Source: an uncultured Porphyromonadaceae bacterium
GTDB taxonomy: Bacteria; Bacteroidota; Bacteroidia; Bacteroidales; Muribaculaceae
DNA: 64,000 bases
NCBI GenBank assembly: GCA_900540625.1
Contig: UQGP01000004.1
Span: 1 to 64,000 of the forward strand
Direction of reading: 5' to 3'
Each line of letters begins with the position of its first letter. Within the stretch, counting starts at the first letter, position 1. The position numbers were made by a program, and so were the translations under genes. Below the pieces are notes generated by a model, which was given only the letters and a program-made list of their open reading frames with translations, made no database searches and was not told where the DNA came from. This document shows positions 24,614 to 34,171 of the stretch, one piece after another.

Positions 24614-26326
24614 TCAGAAGAGGTGGGCGAAGCGCGCTGTGAGGGCCGTGAAGCGGCTGTCTTGGCGCAGGGGGGCGATATTGGCCGGGGCGTCGGTGTC
24701 GTCACGCAGGCGGTGAAGGTCTCCGTATCCGCGGTCAAGCGCTTGTTCGAGATAACGGAATGCGGCGTCCATATCGGCATTGCCGGCATCGTTTTTGGAT
24801 GATTTGCCCTTTTTGACTTCGGCGGCAACCTTGGCGGCTTGGGCATAATAGCAAGCGGCCTCGAAGGCGTGGGCTCCGTCGGCGTCAGGTAGAGCAAGAA
24901 TTGCTGCCATGGCTGCATCGGCGGCTTGACGTTCGCCGCAATGCAGCAGTGCCAACGGGCGTAACATTGCCGGGTCGGCATTCAGGATAGCGGCAGCGTC
25001 TTGGCTCATGGCAGAGGAAGCCGCATCCGCAGTCGTGTTTTTTCGTGCTTGCGGCGCTGTTGTCTCGGCCACGTGGCGGTAAAATCCGGCGGCGGCTACA
25101 GGCTGGTTGAGACGTTCTTCGAGCACGGATGCACGCAGCATGTATGCGCGTGCCGCATCGGCGCCTTCGGCCGTCATTGTGGCTTCGCCGAACAGGTCGG
25201 CGGCTTGGCCGTACTGCTCTTGCGAGTATGCCGTCAGGCCCAATTCGATAAGCGCTTGCGTGTCGTTGGGACGTAATGCCAATGCGCGTGCGGCGGCGCT
25301 ATAGGCATCGACACGTCGACCCAGGGCTCGCAGTATACGTGCGCGTAATATGTGGTTGTCGGCATTATTGGGGGATGCAGCCAATGCTTGGTCGATGTCA
25401 GCCAAAGCCTGTTCGTATTGGCCGAGGGCATATCGGCAGCGTGCAGTCCCGGCGTAGATGCCGCGGTAGTCGTTGAGATTTTGCGTGATGATGGTGTTGT
25501 AGTCGGCCAATGCGGCTTTGTAGTGGAAATGCGCTTGCTGGATGTAGGCACGCAGGTACACGAACATAGCCACTCGCGGAGCTTGCTCGATGGCACGTGT
25601 AATGCCTTCGATGACAACGGCATAGTCCGTATTGGCCATATCTACAAGCAGCTTGGTGGCGCGGGCGTTGGATGCGTCCGTACTCAGAGCCAGCATAATG
25701 TCTTCGACCGCGCCGCTGCCGTTGCCCATCGAGCGGCGCACGTTGGCACGGCGTACGTATATGTCGGCGTTGTTGGGGTCTGACGCTACTGCATCGTCAA
25801 GGTATTGCGTAGCAGTGCCGAGGTTGTTTTCCTTGACGGCAATGCGTGCCAGTCCGATCATAGCCTCGGTACTGCGGGGATTGAGACGCAGCAGACGATT
25901 GTAGTCCTCGCGTGCGGCGGCGTATTGTCCGAGGGTGTAGCGCGTGTTTGCACGCAGGTAGACGTTGACATACGAAGTCGGGTCCAATGCCACCGTGGCG
26001 TCAAGGTCGCGCAAGGCATCCTCGGGGCGATTGGTCTGCAAATAGATGTTGGCACGTAGCGTGAGGGCACGCATACGTGTATCGGTATCTTTTTCGGGGA
26101 TGTATTTGATGGCGTTGTCCGCATCCGAGAGTGCACGCAGATATTCGTTGTTGCTGTAATAAACGTTGGCGCGGTTGAGATAGGTCTCGTAGTCCTTGGG
26201 GTCTTCGCTGAGTTGTTGCGCGTAGACGTTGAGCACGGCGCGGGTCATCGGGTTGTCGATATCGGCGCGTGCCGGAGTGGCCAATGCGGCCAATGCGGCC
26301 AGTAGTATGGATATATGTCTTATCAT
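24614..26326 (-). CDS. Periplasmic TPR-repeat protein
   Basis: 570 residues from ATG 26326, where a signal peptide begins (MIRHISILLAALAALATPAR, then AD). A longer frame starting at 26875 runs antisense-shifted through kdsA and is rejected. About 11-12 tetratricopeptide repeats are visible (YETYLNRANVYYSNNEYLRA; YVNVYLRANTRYTLGQYAAA; NADIYVRRANVRRSMGNGSG and so on) up to about residue 460, then an Ala-rich helical tail. It is probably an exported scaffold. It lies 71 bases after kdsA in a minus-strand run. Confidence 0.82.
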   Translation of the reverse strand: MIRHISILLAALAALATPARADIDNPMTRAVLNVYAQQLSEDPKDYETYLNRANVYYSNNEYLRALSDADNAIKYIPEKDTDTRMRALTLRANIYLQTNRPEDALRDLDATVALDPTSYVNVYLRANTRYTLGQYAAAREDYNRLLRLNPRSTEAMIGLARIAVKENNLGTATQYLDDAVASDPNNADIYVRRANVRRSMGNGSGAVEDIMLALSTDASNARATKLLVDMANTDYAVVIEGITRAIEQAPRVAMFVYLRAYIQQAHFHYKAALADYNTIITQNLNDYRGIYAGTARCRYALGQYEQALADIDQALAASPNNADNHILRARILRALGRRVDAYSAAARALALRPNDTQALIELGLTAYSQEQYGQAADLFGEATMTAEGADAARAYMLRASVLEERLNQPVAAAGFYRHVAETTAPQARKNTTADAASSAMSQDAAAILNADPAMLRPLALLHCGERQAADAAMAAILALPDADGAHAFEAACYYAQAAKVAAEVKKGKSSKNDAGNADMDAAFRYLEQALDRGYGDLHRLRDDTDAPANIAPLRQDSRFTALTARFAHLF

Positions 26327-26397
26327 CTGTCGTATAATGAAATGTCTCGGATGTCTTGATGCGTAAGGTTGGGAATAATGCGGCGGAGCTCTAAGTG

Positions 26398-27231
26398 TCA
26401 GAAAGCGGCGATGGTGCGGCGTATGGCCAGGAGGTGCCGCAGCAGCGTGGGCAGCAGGTCCAGGCGCAGCATATTGGCGCCATCGGAGAGGGCTTTGGCC
26501 GGTTGCGGGTGTGTCTCGATAAATATGCCGTCGGCGCCTACGGCTATGGCAGCGCGGCCGACGGTCTCGATAAGTTCGGGACGTCCGCCGGTGACTCCCC
26601 CTGCCGTATTGGGCTGTTGCAGCGAGTGAGTGATGTCCATAATGACCGGGCATCCGCATTGCTGCTGCATCACGGGAATGCCGCGCATATCCACCACTAG
26701 GTCGCCGTATCCCAGCATCGTGCCGCGGTCGGTGACAGCCACGGCATCGTTGCCGCTCTGTCGTACTTTTTCGACGGCGAAATGCATCGATTCGGGCGCC
26801 AGGAATTGGCCTTTCTTGATATTGACCATTTTGCCGGTCTTGGCGGCGGCTGTCAGTAGGTCGGTTTGGCGGCACAAGAATGCCGGAATTTGCAATATAT
26901 CAACGTATTGAGCTGCCATCTCGGCCTCGGCGGGCAGGTGAATGTCCGTGACTACGGGTATGTTGAATGTCTCGCGAACTTTGGCGAGTATGCGCAGAGC
27001 CTTTTCGTCGCCTATGCCCTGAAACGAGTCCAGACGGCTGCGGTTGGCCTTGCGGTAGCTACCTTTGAATACGTATGGTATGCCCAGCTCGGATGTCGTG
27101 CGCAATACGCTTTCGGCGATATCGAGAGCCATTTTCTCGCCCTCGATGACGCATGGTCCGGCCAAAAGGAAGAACGTGGAACCTTTGGCTGCTTGGGGTG
27201 TCAGATATTGCAGTAATTCGTTGGCGTTCAT
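26398..27231 (-). CDS. kdsA: 3-deoxy-8-phosphooctulonate (Kdo-8-P) synthase
   Basis: 277 residues from ATG 27231, which overlaps the rsmE stop (ATGA). It condenses arabinose-5-phosphate with phosphoenolpyruvate for lipopolysaccharide Kdo. Recognisable features are LAGPCVIEG, YVFKGSYRKANRSR, VVTDIH, DILQIPAFLCRQTDLL, KGQFLAPE, VTDRGTMLGYGDLVVDMRG, DITHSLQQPN and FIETHPQP. The upstream in-frame ATG at 27342 lies within rsmE and is not used. Confidence 0.97.
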   Translation of the reverse strand: MNANELLQYLTPQAAKGSTFFLLAGPCVIEGEKMALDIAESVLRTTSELGIPYVFKGSYRKANRSRLDSFQGIGDEKALRILAKVRETFNIPVVTDIHLPAEAEMAAQYVDILQIPAFLCRQTDLLTAAAKTGKMVNIKKGQFLAPESMHFAVEKVRQSGNDAVAVTDRGTMLGYGDLVVDMRGIPVMQQQCGCPVIMDITHSLQQPNTAGGVTGGRPELIETVGRAAIAVGADGIFIETHPQPAKALSDGANMLRLDLLPTLLRHLLAIRRTIAAF

Positions 27232-27938
27232 GAGTGAATTTGGTTGATGATATGAAAAGTGTCGCAGGCGACGAGTGCGGCGGTCTCGGTGCGCAGGCGG
27301 TTGTCGCCCATGGTGACGGCGCGGCATCCGGCATCGAGGCATTGTTTTACCTCATCGGGTGTGAAATCGCCTTCGGGTCCGATGAGCAGCAGCGTGCTCA
27401 GTCGCGGTTGCAGGGCCTTGGAAAGCAACGTCCGTTCGGTATTGGCATCGCAATATCCGACGAAGCGTTGTCGGGCTGTGGTTTGCTGCAGCAATTGGCT
27501 CAGCGGGGTCATCTCGGCCAGGTGCGGCATCGTGGCCTTGAGCGATTGTTTCATGGCCGATACGGCAATTTTGCGTAGGCGTTCGACCTTGATTTCGCGT
27601 CGTTCCGACCGGGCGCATAGTACCGGAATAATGCTGTCCACCCCGATTTCCACGAGTTTCTCGACCAGCCATTCGGTACGGTCGATGTGCTTGGCCGGGG
27701 CTACGGCCACGGTGACATCCGCCGGCCATACGCGTTCGATGGTGACGGCATCTTCGATGGCGACGGTAGCGCGGCGCGGGTCGCTACCTACGAGTGTACA
27801 CGTGTAGCGTGTGCCGTGGCCGTCCACCACATACAGTGTGTCGTCCGTGCGCATACGCAGCACGCGTACGGCGTGTGCGCTGTCCTCGGGCGGCAGTGTC
27901 AGAGTTTGCTGTATGTCAGGTGCGTAGAACTGAATCAT
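27228..27938 (-). CDS. rsmE: 16S rRNA m3U1498 methyltransferase RsmE
   Basis: 236 residues. The N-terminal PUA-like part (about 1-70) is followed by a SPOUT domain with HIDRTEWLVEKLVEIG, ARSERREIKVERL, LIGPEGDFTPDEV and the knot region MGDNRLRTETAALVA. It methylates U1498 of 16S rRNA. It is translationally coupled to kdsA through a 4-base overlap. Confidence 0.96.
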   Translation of the reverse strand: MIQFYAPDIQQTLTLPPEDSAHAVRVLRMRTDDTLYVVDGHGTRYTCTLVGSDPRRATVAIEDAVTIERVWPADVTVAVAPAKHIDRTEWLVEKLVEIGVDSIIPVLCARSERREIKVERLRKIAVSAMKQSLKATMPHLAEMTPLSQLLQQTTARQRFVGYCDANTERTLLSKALQPRLSTLLLIGPEGDFTPDEVKQCLDAGCRAVTMGDNRLRTETAALVACDTFHIINQIHS

Positions 27939-27960
27939 TGCTTATATTGGCATGGTCTCG

Positions 27961-27994
27961 AAAACGCGGTGTCCGACATATACCGAACACCGCG
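27961..27994 (-). terminator. Terminator of the nucleoside-transporter operon
   Basis: On the minus strand CGCGGTGT (27994-27987) pairs with ACACCGCG (27972-27965), followed by TTTT (27964-27961). It separates the transporter gene from rsmE. Confidence 0.7.
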
Positions 27995-28006
27995 CCTTCA
28001 AGGCTG

Positions 28007-29368
28007 TTAGATGTCTTTTACAGCTTTTGTCTCGGCTTTCTTGGGCGCTTTGAAGCAGAAGTAGAACATGATGAATACTGCCAAAGCGTAAGCGGCGAAG
28101 ATGAACCACGAGTGGTGCCAGCCGTCAATCATGGCTTGAGTGCCTACCTCCTGGGTCATAACGTATTTATTGACTACAAATTCGCCGGCGATAAACGTAC
28201 CCAGCGATGCGCCGATACCGTTGGTCATAATCATGAACAGACCTTGGGCGGACGAACGCAGTTTGGGGTCGGTCTGCTGGTCGACGTAGATGCCGCCGGA
28301 GACGTTGAAGAAGTCGAAGGCAACGCCGTAGACGATGCAAGACAGCACAAGGAAGATGACGCCGGGGAAATTGGTGTCGCCGATGCCGAAGAAGCCGAAG
28401 CGCAATACCCAGGCAAACATCGCAATCAGCATTACGCCTTTGATGCCGAAGCGTTTAAGGCAGAAGGCTATCATCAGGATGCACAGGGCTTCGGAGCATT
28501 GCGAAATCGAAATCAGGAATGTCGGGTTGTGTGCAAACCATCCATCGAGCAATCCTTGGCTGTATTCGCCTACTTTGCTGAAGCTTTCGATGAAGGTAGT
28601 GCCGTAGCTGTTGGTGATTTGCAGCGACACGCCCAGCAGCATCGAGAATATGAAGAATATGGCCATGCGGCGTGTCTTGAATAGTGCGAAGGCGCGCAGG
28701 CCGAGGGCGTCGACGATGCCGCCGTTGGCGCTCTTATTGACAGGACATTTGGGCATTGTCAGTGCGTACAAGGCCATGATGATGCCGAAAGCACCGGTGG
28801 CAAAGAATTGGGTGTAGCTTTTTTGCAGTGTGATACCGTCTATTTCCACAAAATTTACCATCAGTTCGGCCACGATGAAGCCTACAGTTCCGAATACTCG
28901 TATGGGAGGGAAGTCCTTGACCGTGTCCAGACCTCCTCTTTCGAGGGCATTGAAGGCCACCGAGTTGTTAAGTCCTATTGTGGGCATATAGAAAGCCACA
29001 GAGATGGTATACAGCGTGAATATTGTGCCGAAGTCCACATAGCCGACCAGCTGTTCGTGGGTCATGTCAATCCATCCGTCGGGCAGTACAGACATAGCGT
29101 AATATCCGGCGGCGAACATGAACATCGCGGCGATGAAGTGGCATAGGGATAAGGTCTTTTGTGCCGGCAGCCAGCGGTCGGCTACGATACCCATTATAGC
29201 GGGCATGAATAGAGATACAAGTCCCTGAACCATATAGAAAAGGAATATTTCCTGGCCTAAGCCTACGTGGTACAAGAACATACCCATAGATACGAGGTAC
29301 GTTCCCCATATTGCAAACTCGAAGAAGCTAAGAGCCGCAAGTTTGGTCTTTAGTGTGGAGCTTTTCAT
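28007..29368 (-). CDS. MFS nucleoside transporter (NupG-like)
   Basis: 453 residues with about 12 hydrophobic segments. Family features of the nucleoside:H+ symporters are FFEFAIWGTYLVSMG at the start, GIVADRWLPAQ after TM2, PPIRVFGTVGFIVAE mid-protein and FDFFNVSGGIYVDQQTDPKL near TM9-10. It likely imports nucleosides through the inner membrane. It is the last gene of the minus-strand run starting at 32169, 58 bases after the nuclease gene. Confidence 0.88.
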   Translation of the reverse strand: MKSSTLKTKLAALSFFEFAIWGTYLVSMGMFLYHVGLGQEIFLFYMVQGLVSLFMPAIMGIVADRWLPAQKTLSLCHFIAAMFMFAAGYYAMSVLPDGWIDMTHEQLVGYVDFGTIFTLYTISVAFYMPTIGLNNSVAFNALERGGLDTVKDFPPIRVFGTVGFIVAELMVNFVEIDGITLQKSYTQFFATGAFGIIMALYALTMPKCPVNKSANGGIVDALGLRAFALFKTRRMAIFFIFSMLLGVSLQITNSYGTTFIESFSKVGEYSQGLLDGWFAHNPTFLISISQCSEALCILMIAFCLKRFGIKGVMLIAMFAWVLRFGFFGIGDTNFPGVIFLVLSCIVYGVAFDFFNVSGGIYVDQQTDPKLRSSAQGLFMIMTNGIGASLGTFIAGEFVVNKYVMTQEVGTQAMIDGWHHSWFIFAAYALAVFIMFYFCFKAPKKAETKAVKDI

Positions 29369-29426
29369 TGAAGCGTGTGTGATTTTTGGTTGATTGGTTT
29401 TATTGTGTGGTTTTTAGGTTTGTCGT

Positions 29427-30035
29427 TTATTTGTCTTTGCGGCGTTGGCGGAGTATGGAGTTGATGCGAGCGGCTTCCTCATACTCTTCGTCGCGTGTCA
29501 ACTGCTCGAGCAATTTCTCGAGTTGTTCGTCGGACATTTCGTCCGGATCTTGCGGCTCCGATTCCGAGTCTTGGCGAGCCTTGTCTTCGGGGTCTTTGTT
29601 GAGGTCCTCGGTGATACATTCCTCCAGGGATAGGCCGGCGCGTTCCATGATTTCGGGGGTCGTGTATATGGGGGCACCGACGCGTACGGCTATGGCTACT
29701 GCGTCCGAGGTGCGTGCGTCCAGTACGGCTTCTTTTCCTTCGCGATCACGGAAGGTCATCTCGGAGGAGAAAATTCCGTCTTCGAAGCGATATATGAATA
29801 CCTCTTCGAGCTGTATGCCGAAAGCTTGGCCGAGCGAGCAAAATAGGTCGTGGGTCATGGGGCGCGGCGGAATTACGCCTTGCATTTTGATGCCTATGGC
29901 CTGCGCTTCGCTTGCCCCGATGAGTATGGGTATGCGCTTCTCGCCCTCTTCGTCGGCAAGTAGCAGCGCAAAAGCGCCGCTGCGTACCGGGTTGTAGCTT
30001 ATGCCCATGATTACGAGTTTTATGCGGTCATCCAT
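29427..30035 (-). CDS. Bifunctional nuclease-family protein (DUF151) with UvrB/C motif
   Basis: 202 residues. The DUF151 fold (about 1-135) shows RIPILIGASEAQAIGIKMQG, RPMTHDLFCSL, DARTSDAVAIAVRVGAPIY. An acidic linker (DKARQDSESEPQDPDEMS) leads to a UvrB/UvrC-like helix pair (LTRDEEYEEAARINSILRQR). The plant relative has RNase/DNase activity; the bacterial role is poorly defined. It starts seven bases after mnmA. Confidence 0.88.
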   Translation of the reverse strand: MDDRIKLVIMGISYNPVRSGAFALLLADEEGEKRIPILIGASEAQAIGIKMQGVIPPRPMTHDLFCSLGQAFGIQLEEVFIYRFEDGIFSSEMTFRDREGKEAVLDARTSDAVAIAVRVGAPIYTTPEIMERAGLSLEECITEDLNKDPEDKARQDSESEPQDPDEMSDEQLEKLLEQLTRDEEYEEAARINSILRQRRKDK

Positions 30036-30042
30036 GGCTGTG

Positions 30043-31149
30043 TCATTTTGTGTCGGAATTGTCGGTGATGACGCTTCCGCCGGTGATTATGCCCGAGCCG
30101 AAGCAGCGGCGGCGTTCCTTGTCGTATATTACGCAGAATTGTCCCGGGGCTATGCCTTGTATGGGATGAGCGGCATGTACCACGTAGTCGCCGTTGTCGG
30201 CCAATGTCATTACTGCGTCCGTGAATTCGGGCGTATGCCTGTTTTTGAAAGTTATGGCGACGCCCTCGACCAATTCTTCGGGTGTCCAAGGGCATCCGGA
30301 GATATAGTGCATCTCGGTGAGCAGCAGCGTGTCGCCGTATTGCTTGGCTGTATCGTATCCGCCGGAGACGTATACGACATTGTCGTGGGCGTTTTTGCGC
30401 ACAACGTACCATGGGCCTCCGCTGAGTCCCAATCCTTTGCGCTGTCCTATGGTGTGGAACCAAAATCCGCGATGCTCGCCCAACTTGCGTCCGGTTTCGA
30501 TTTCGATAATCGGACCGGGGCGTTCGCCTAAGTGGCGACGTATGAAGTCGTTATAATTGATTTTGCCGAGAAAACATATTCCTTGCGAGTCCTTGCGCAT
30601 GGCGTTGGGCATACGCACTTCGGCGGCTATGCGGCGTACTTCCTCCTTGGGAAGGTCGCCTATAGGGAACATCAGGTGACTCAGTTGTTCGTAGGATATG
30701 CGAGCCAGGAAATCGGTCTGGTCTTTGACCGGGTCGACGGCTGTGCCCAGCCATTTGCGGCCGTCGGCATCGGTGATGACGGTGGCGTAGTGGCCGGTGG
30801 CGGTCATATCGTAGAGGTGACCCCAGCGCTGTTCGAAGTATCCGAATTTAATCATTTTGTTGCACATCATATCGGGATTGGGTGTCAGCCCTTGGCGCAC
30901 GGTGCGCAGGGCATATTCCATCACGTTATCCCAATACTCCTGATGCAGCGACACCACCTCGAATGGCAATCCGAAGCGACGCGCTATCAGTGTGCACATT
31001 TCTATGTCTTCGTCGGCCGAGCAGTCGCCTTCGCCGTTGTCCAACCCTATGCGTATATAGAACAGGTGCAAATCGTGTCCCTGTTCGAGAAGTCGGTATA
31101 CGGCTACGGCGCTATCGACGCCACCGGAAATCAATACGGCTATCTTCAT
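30043..31149 (-). CDS. mnmA: tRNA-specific 2-thiouridylase MnmA
   Basis: 368 residues. It thiolates C2 of U34 in tRNAs for Lys, Glu and Gln. The PP-loop SGGVDS is at residues 8-13; catalytic Cys96 sits in [13 protein letters not shown] and Cys192 in DSQGICFLG. The tRNA-binding GTGHYA-like motif appears as [27 protein letters not shown] marks the C-terminal barrel. It lies between the thioredoxin-fold gene (27 bases upstream) and the nuclease gene. Confidence 0.96.
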   Translation of the reverse strand: MKIAVLISGGVDSAVAVYRLLEQGHDLHLFYIRIGLDNGEGDCSADEDIEMCTLIARRFGLPFEVVSLHQEYWDNVMEYALRTVRQGLTPNPDMMCNKMIKFGYFEQRWGHLYDMTATGHYATVITDADGRKWLGTAVDPVKDQTDFLARISYEQLSHLMFPIGDLPKEEVRRIAAEVRMPNAMRKDSQGICFLGKINYNDFIRRHLGERPGPIIEIETGRKLGEHRGFWFHTIGQRKGLGLSGGPWYVVRKNAHDNVVYVSGGYDTAKQYGDTLLLTEMHYISGCPWTPEELVEGVAITFKNRHTPEFTDAVMTLADNGDYVVHAAHPIQGIAPGQFCVIYDKERRRCFGSGIITGGSVITDNSDTK

Positions 31150-31176
31150 ATTTGTGCCGGGTCTTGCGTATATGGG

Positions 31177-32169
31177 TTATTCGGATTTCGGCTGTTCTTG
31201 GTTGGTGTTGTCTGCGGACTTGTCGCTGTCTGCGGCCACGCTGTTGACGATGCTGCGCACCAAAGCTTGGAAGGCTTTGAGCACATTGTCCGGTTTGATG
31301 TCCTTGACCTGTACGACGTGTTGCTTGTCGACGTAGTACAGCATAGGCATGGTGGGCATGGCAAAATAGGTGTCTGCATCGGCATAGCTGCCTTTGACCC
31401 ATGTGTCGGGCATATCGAGGGCTTCGGCGCGCCATTGGTCGCAGTCTTCGCCGGGATATATAGCAACGATTTTCAGTATGTTCTTTTGGCACAGCCAATT
31501 GATGGCATAATCGGCGCTGAAGCGAGCCTTGGCCAGACGGCAGTCTGCGCAGTCCGGGTCGAAGAACATCAGCAGAATGTACGGCGCGTCTATTTCGCCG
31601 AAGTGGCCGGTGGTGCCGTCGGGACGTACAAACTTGAAGTCGGGGACGGTGCAGCCTACGCTGCTGGAAGTCAGCATGGTATACTGAGCCTCGAAGCGTG
31701 CGCGTTCGGCGCCCTTGACTTTCTTGCAATCTATTACCGCCTTCACAAACGGCAGATATAGTTCGTCACTTTGATATTCGGCACTGTCGGCAAAAGTCCA
31801 GCGTTCGGCGATGCGTGCAAGTTCGGGCAGCTGCTTGGGCGCCGAGCGCTCTACGCCGTCGATCAGGCGATTGATGGCTATATGTACTGTGTCGGCCGTT
31901 GCCAGAGGCGTCAATGCGAAGAATTGCCCCATGGTGTAGTCCAGACGTTCCTTGGACGAGAAAATACTTTTGAAATTGCACGTCTTCCAAAAGTTGTCAA
32001 GTATATAGTTGGCGCGCTGGTCCATACGGACAATTTTGCTCGGCGGTACGGGCATTTCGACAAGCAACTGCGTGTCGTTGGCGGCGTATGATGTCGAAGC
32101 CACGGCTGCCGTGACGGCGACGACGGTCACCATACGGCGCAGGCTTTGTGTATATTTGGATATGTTCAT
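31177..32169 (-). CDS. Exported thioredoxin-fold protein with DUF5106-like domain
   Basis: 330 residues with a signal peptide (about 1-29, ending VASTSYA-A). An N-terminal helical domain (about 35-165) resembles the DUF5106 domain of Bacteroidota redox proteins. The thioredoxin-like domain (about 175-300) contains the redox motif CADC within FFDPDCADCRLAK and cis-Pro in AMPTMPMLYY. The tail is Asp/Asn/Gln-rich. It probably acts in the periplasm as a thiol oxidoreductase. It heads the operon with mnmA, the nuclease and the transporter. Confidence 0.82.
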   Translation of the reverse strand: MNISKYTQSLRRMVTVVAVTAAVASTSYAANDTQLLVEMPVPPSKIVRMDQRANYILDNFWKTCNFKSIFSSKERLDYTMGQFFALTPLATADTVHIAINRLIDGVERSAPKQLPELARIAERWTFADSAEYQSDELYLPFVKAVIDCKKVKGAERARFEAQYTMLTSSSVGCTVPDFKFVRPDGTTGHFGEIDAPYILLMFFDPDCADCRLAKARFSADYAINWLCQKNILKIVAIYPGEDCDQWRAEALDMPDTWVKGSYADADTYFAMPTMPMLYYVDKQHVVQVKDIKPDNVLKAFQALVRSIVNSVAADSDKSADNTNQEQPKSE

Positions 32170-32205
32170 GACGTGTGTCAGGTTCTGTCTTTTGGTTACA
32201 ATTTA

Positions 32206-32213
32206 CAAATTTA
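32206..32213 (-). promoter_or_regulatory. -7 element of the 32169 operon
   Basis: TAAATTTG on the minus strand, about 37 bases upstream of the ATG at 32169. The rest of 32170-32475 holds no gene. A TACTTTTG on the plus strand at 32216-32223 has no downstream gene. Confidence 0.5.
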
Positions 32214-32475
32214 CATACTTTTGCCGAAATGCGGTGCTCTTGGAGGCGGAAAAAATCCGCGAGAATGTCGCTTTGGACAAAAATCCGGATAAAGTATAGA
32301 TGTGGCTCGTTTGATGATTGCCTTCATAAAAATAGCGGAATATGAGAGGTCGTCAGGATTGTCCGCTCTGTAACAGCCATCGTTACGCCCGAATGTATGT
32401 ATAGCTTATATGGCCGCTGTCGGCGGCCGAATAAGCGTAATCTGCAATGGTTGTGAATTTCGTGGGGCAGAGGGG

Positions 32476-33570
32476 TTACTTGATGCCTCGAGCATTGAGT
32501 GCGGCGCGGTAGCGAACGCCGTTGGCCTGATGTACGGCGTAATTGTCGGTGAAGTTGTGGTATCCGCTGAAGTCCTCGCGTGCACACATATATATATAGT
32601 TGTGTTGCGGGGCGTGTAATACGGCATCGATGGTGGCTCGTTCGGGCATACGTATGGGACCCGGCGGAAGTCCTTTATTAAGATATGTGTTGTAGGGGGA
32701 CGGCGTGCGCAGCATGGGTACGGTGATACGTCGCAGGGTGGGGTCTCCGATAGCGAATTTGACGGTGGGGTCGGCCTGCAACGGCATATCTATGGCCAGA
32801 CGGTTGAGGTATAGACGTGCCACCTTGGGTCGTTCATCGCCTTTGGCGGTTTCCTCCTCGACGATAGATGCCAGTGTGGTTGCCTGCACGGGCGTGAGAT
32901 TCAGAGATTTGGCTTGTTCGCGCCGTTCCGAGGTCCAAAAAGCATCGCGCACCGAGGTCAGACGCTTGATTAGTTTGGCCGGGCTGTCGGTCCAAAATGC
33001 CTCATAAGTGTCCGGCACGAATGCGGCAATGTACTGTTCGGGAGTGTCATAGCCCATGGCCGGGAGTACTTCGGCACATCCGTTGACAAAGGCTGCGGAG
33101 TCCCACGTCATCTTGGAACTGATGCGCGAAGCCAGGTCGCCGAGTGTGCGTATATTGTTGAACGTTAGTCGAATGGGAGTCTGGGCGCCGAAGCGCAGGC
33201 GATTGACAACCGACCACACACGGTCTCCTTTGGAGATGACGTATGAGCCGACGGCGACTTCCGGCTTTCCATCGCGCCATTGCCAAATACGTGCTACGGT
33301 GGCGCCGTAGTCACCGAGACTGTCGGTGAGAATCTTGGAGACGTCGTCCGAGTCGGCGCCTCGCGGAATGTATATTCGTACGGGCTGTGCGCCGTCGTAA
33401 GTGCGTGCTATTGTGGTCCATGTCCATACGCCGGCGGCAATGATGAGTGCCGCTACGGCTGCGGCGATGTATAGCAGGACTTTGCGTCGGCGTGTGCCTT
33501 TGGCTGTCTTGGCTTTTCGGTTCTTTTTGGGCGCTTTTTTTGTCGTTGTGTTTCGGTCGGTCTTTTCCAT
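32476..33570 (-). CDS. mltG: Endolytic transglycosylase MltG
   Basis: 364 residues. The N-terminus is Lys/Arg-rich and cytosolic, with one TM segment at about 31-50 (VLLYIAAAVAALIIAAGVWT). The periplasmic YceG domain has NNIRTLGDLASRISSKM, TLASIVEEETAKGDE with the catalytic Glu, and the C-terminal LPPGPIRMPERATIDAVLHA and YIYMCARED. It cuts nascent glycan strands and sets their length. It is monocistronic. Confidence 0.95.
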   Translation of the reverse strand: MEKTDRNTTTKKAPKKNRKAKTAKGTRRRKVLLYIAAAVAALIIAAGVWTWTTIARTYDGAQPVRIYIPRGADSDDVSKILTDSLGDYGATVARIWQWRDGKPEVAVGSYVISKGDRVWSVVNRLRFGAQTPIRLTFNNIRTLGDLASRISSKMTWDSAAFVNGCAEVLPAMGYDTPEQYIAAFVPDTYEAFWTDSPAKLIKRLTSVRDAFWTSERREQAKSLNLTPVQATTLASIVEEETAKGDERPKVARLYLNRLAIDMPLQADPTVKFAIGDPTLRRITVPMLRTPSPYNTYLNKGLPPGPIRMPERATIDAVLHAPQHNYIYMCAREDFSGYHNFTDNYAVHQANGVRYRAALNARGIK

Positions 33571-33574
33571 ACGA

Positions 33575-33582
33575 CAAAGTTA
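33575..33582 (-). promoter_or_regulatory. -7 element abutting the mltG start
   Basis: TAACTTTG on the minus strand ends four bases before the mltG ATG, so transcription would begin at or within a few bases of the start codon. No Met codon follows before the TM segment to serve as an alternative start. Confidence 0.4.
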
Positions 33583-33862
33583 ATACTTATCGGCCTTACA
33601 ACTTAGCCAAAAAACGCTAAAAGTACACTCAACGAATTTCGATAGGTCAATAGGGATGGCGTGTTTCGCAGCTCTTGGACTTCGCGGTCCGAGTTGCGGC
33701 AACCCTGTGCGGTGTCGGCGTATGTATATATGTATCGGACGCTTATGTCTTGACCGGAATTTTGGAGTATATATAAATGTGTATGCGCGGATCTGCATTG
33801 GTGTTATTGCGTCCTCATATGGGCGTAAATATCGGCGATTCGGGTTAAATAGTGTTAAAATA
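33583..33862. other. Intergenic stretch without recognised features
   Basis: Between mltG and the initiator tRNA promoter I see no gene, repeat or structured RNA. Confidence 0.4.
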
Positions 33863-33894
33863 TTTGGCCATCTCGTAAGAAGTGCCTACCTTTG
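33863..33894 (+). promoter_or_regulatory. Promoter of the initiator tRNA
   Basis: TTTG (33863-33866), exactly 20 bases, TACCTTTG (33887-33894): a textbook Bacteroidota promoter ending 14 bases before the tRNA. Confidence 0.8.
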
Positions 33895-33908
33895 CACCAC
33901 TGAAACAT

Positions 33909-33983
<75 letters not shown>

Positions 33984-33990
33984 ATCATCG

Positions 33991-34016
33991 AGAGGTCCAT
34001 CAAATGATGGGCCTCT
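33991..34016 (+). terminator. tRNA-fMet terminator
   Basis: AGAGGTCCATCA pairs with TGATGGGCCTCT (one G:T), followed by TACTTTTTTACACTTTTTTTT. Confidence 0.75.
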
Positions 34017-34070
34017 TACTTTTTTACACTTTTTTTTGTGATAATGGCCGTGCATCACAAAAAATATAAC

Positions 34071-34078
34071 TATATTTG
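34071..34078 (+). promoter_or_regulatory. -7 element of serC-serA
   Basis: TATATTTG fits the -7 consensus; no good -33 match sits 20 bases upstream. The leader to the ATG at 34172 is about 85 bases. Confidence 0.5.
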
Positions 34079-34171
34079 CCCCGTGCAAGCGCGCCGTCAT
34101 GGCACACTGTCAAACGGAGGAGCGGTGCACGAACACAACCCGAACGACAAACCTATAACAATACAAACACT

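Noticed and set aside
26327..26875. N-terminal extension of the TPR protein
   Set aside because: Arg/His/Pro-rich translation that is a frame-shifted shadow of kdsA; a proper signal peptide starts at 26326.
27794..28684. Plus-strand open frame of 296 codons
   Set aside because: Antisense to rsmE and the nucleoside transporter, both strongly supported.
32216..32223. Plus-strand TACTTTTG promoter-like box
   Set aside because: No plus-strand gene or RNA follows before mltG's 3' end; it is probably coincidental to the nearby minus-strand promoter.
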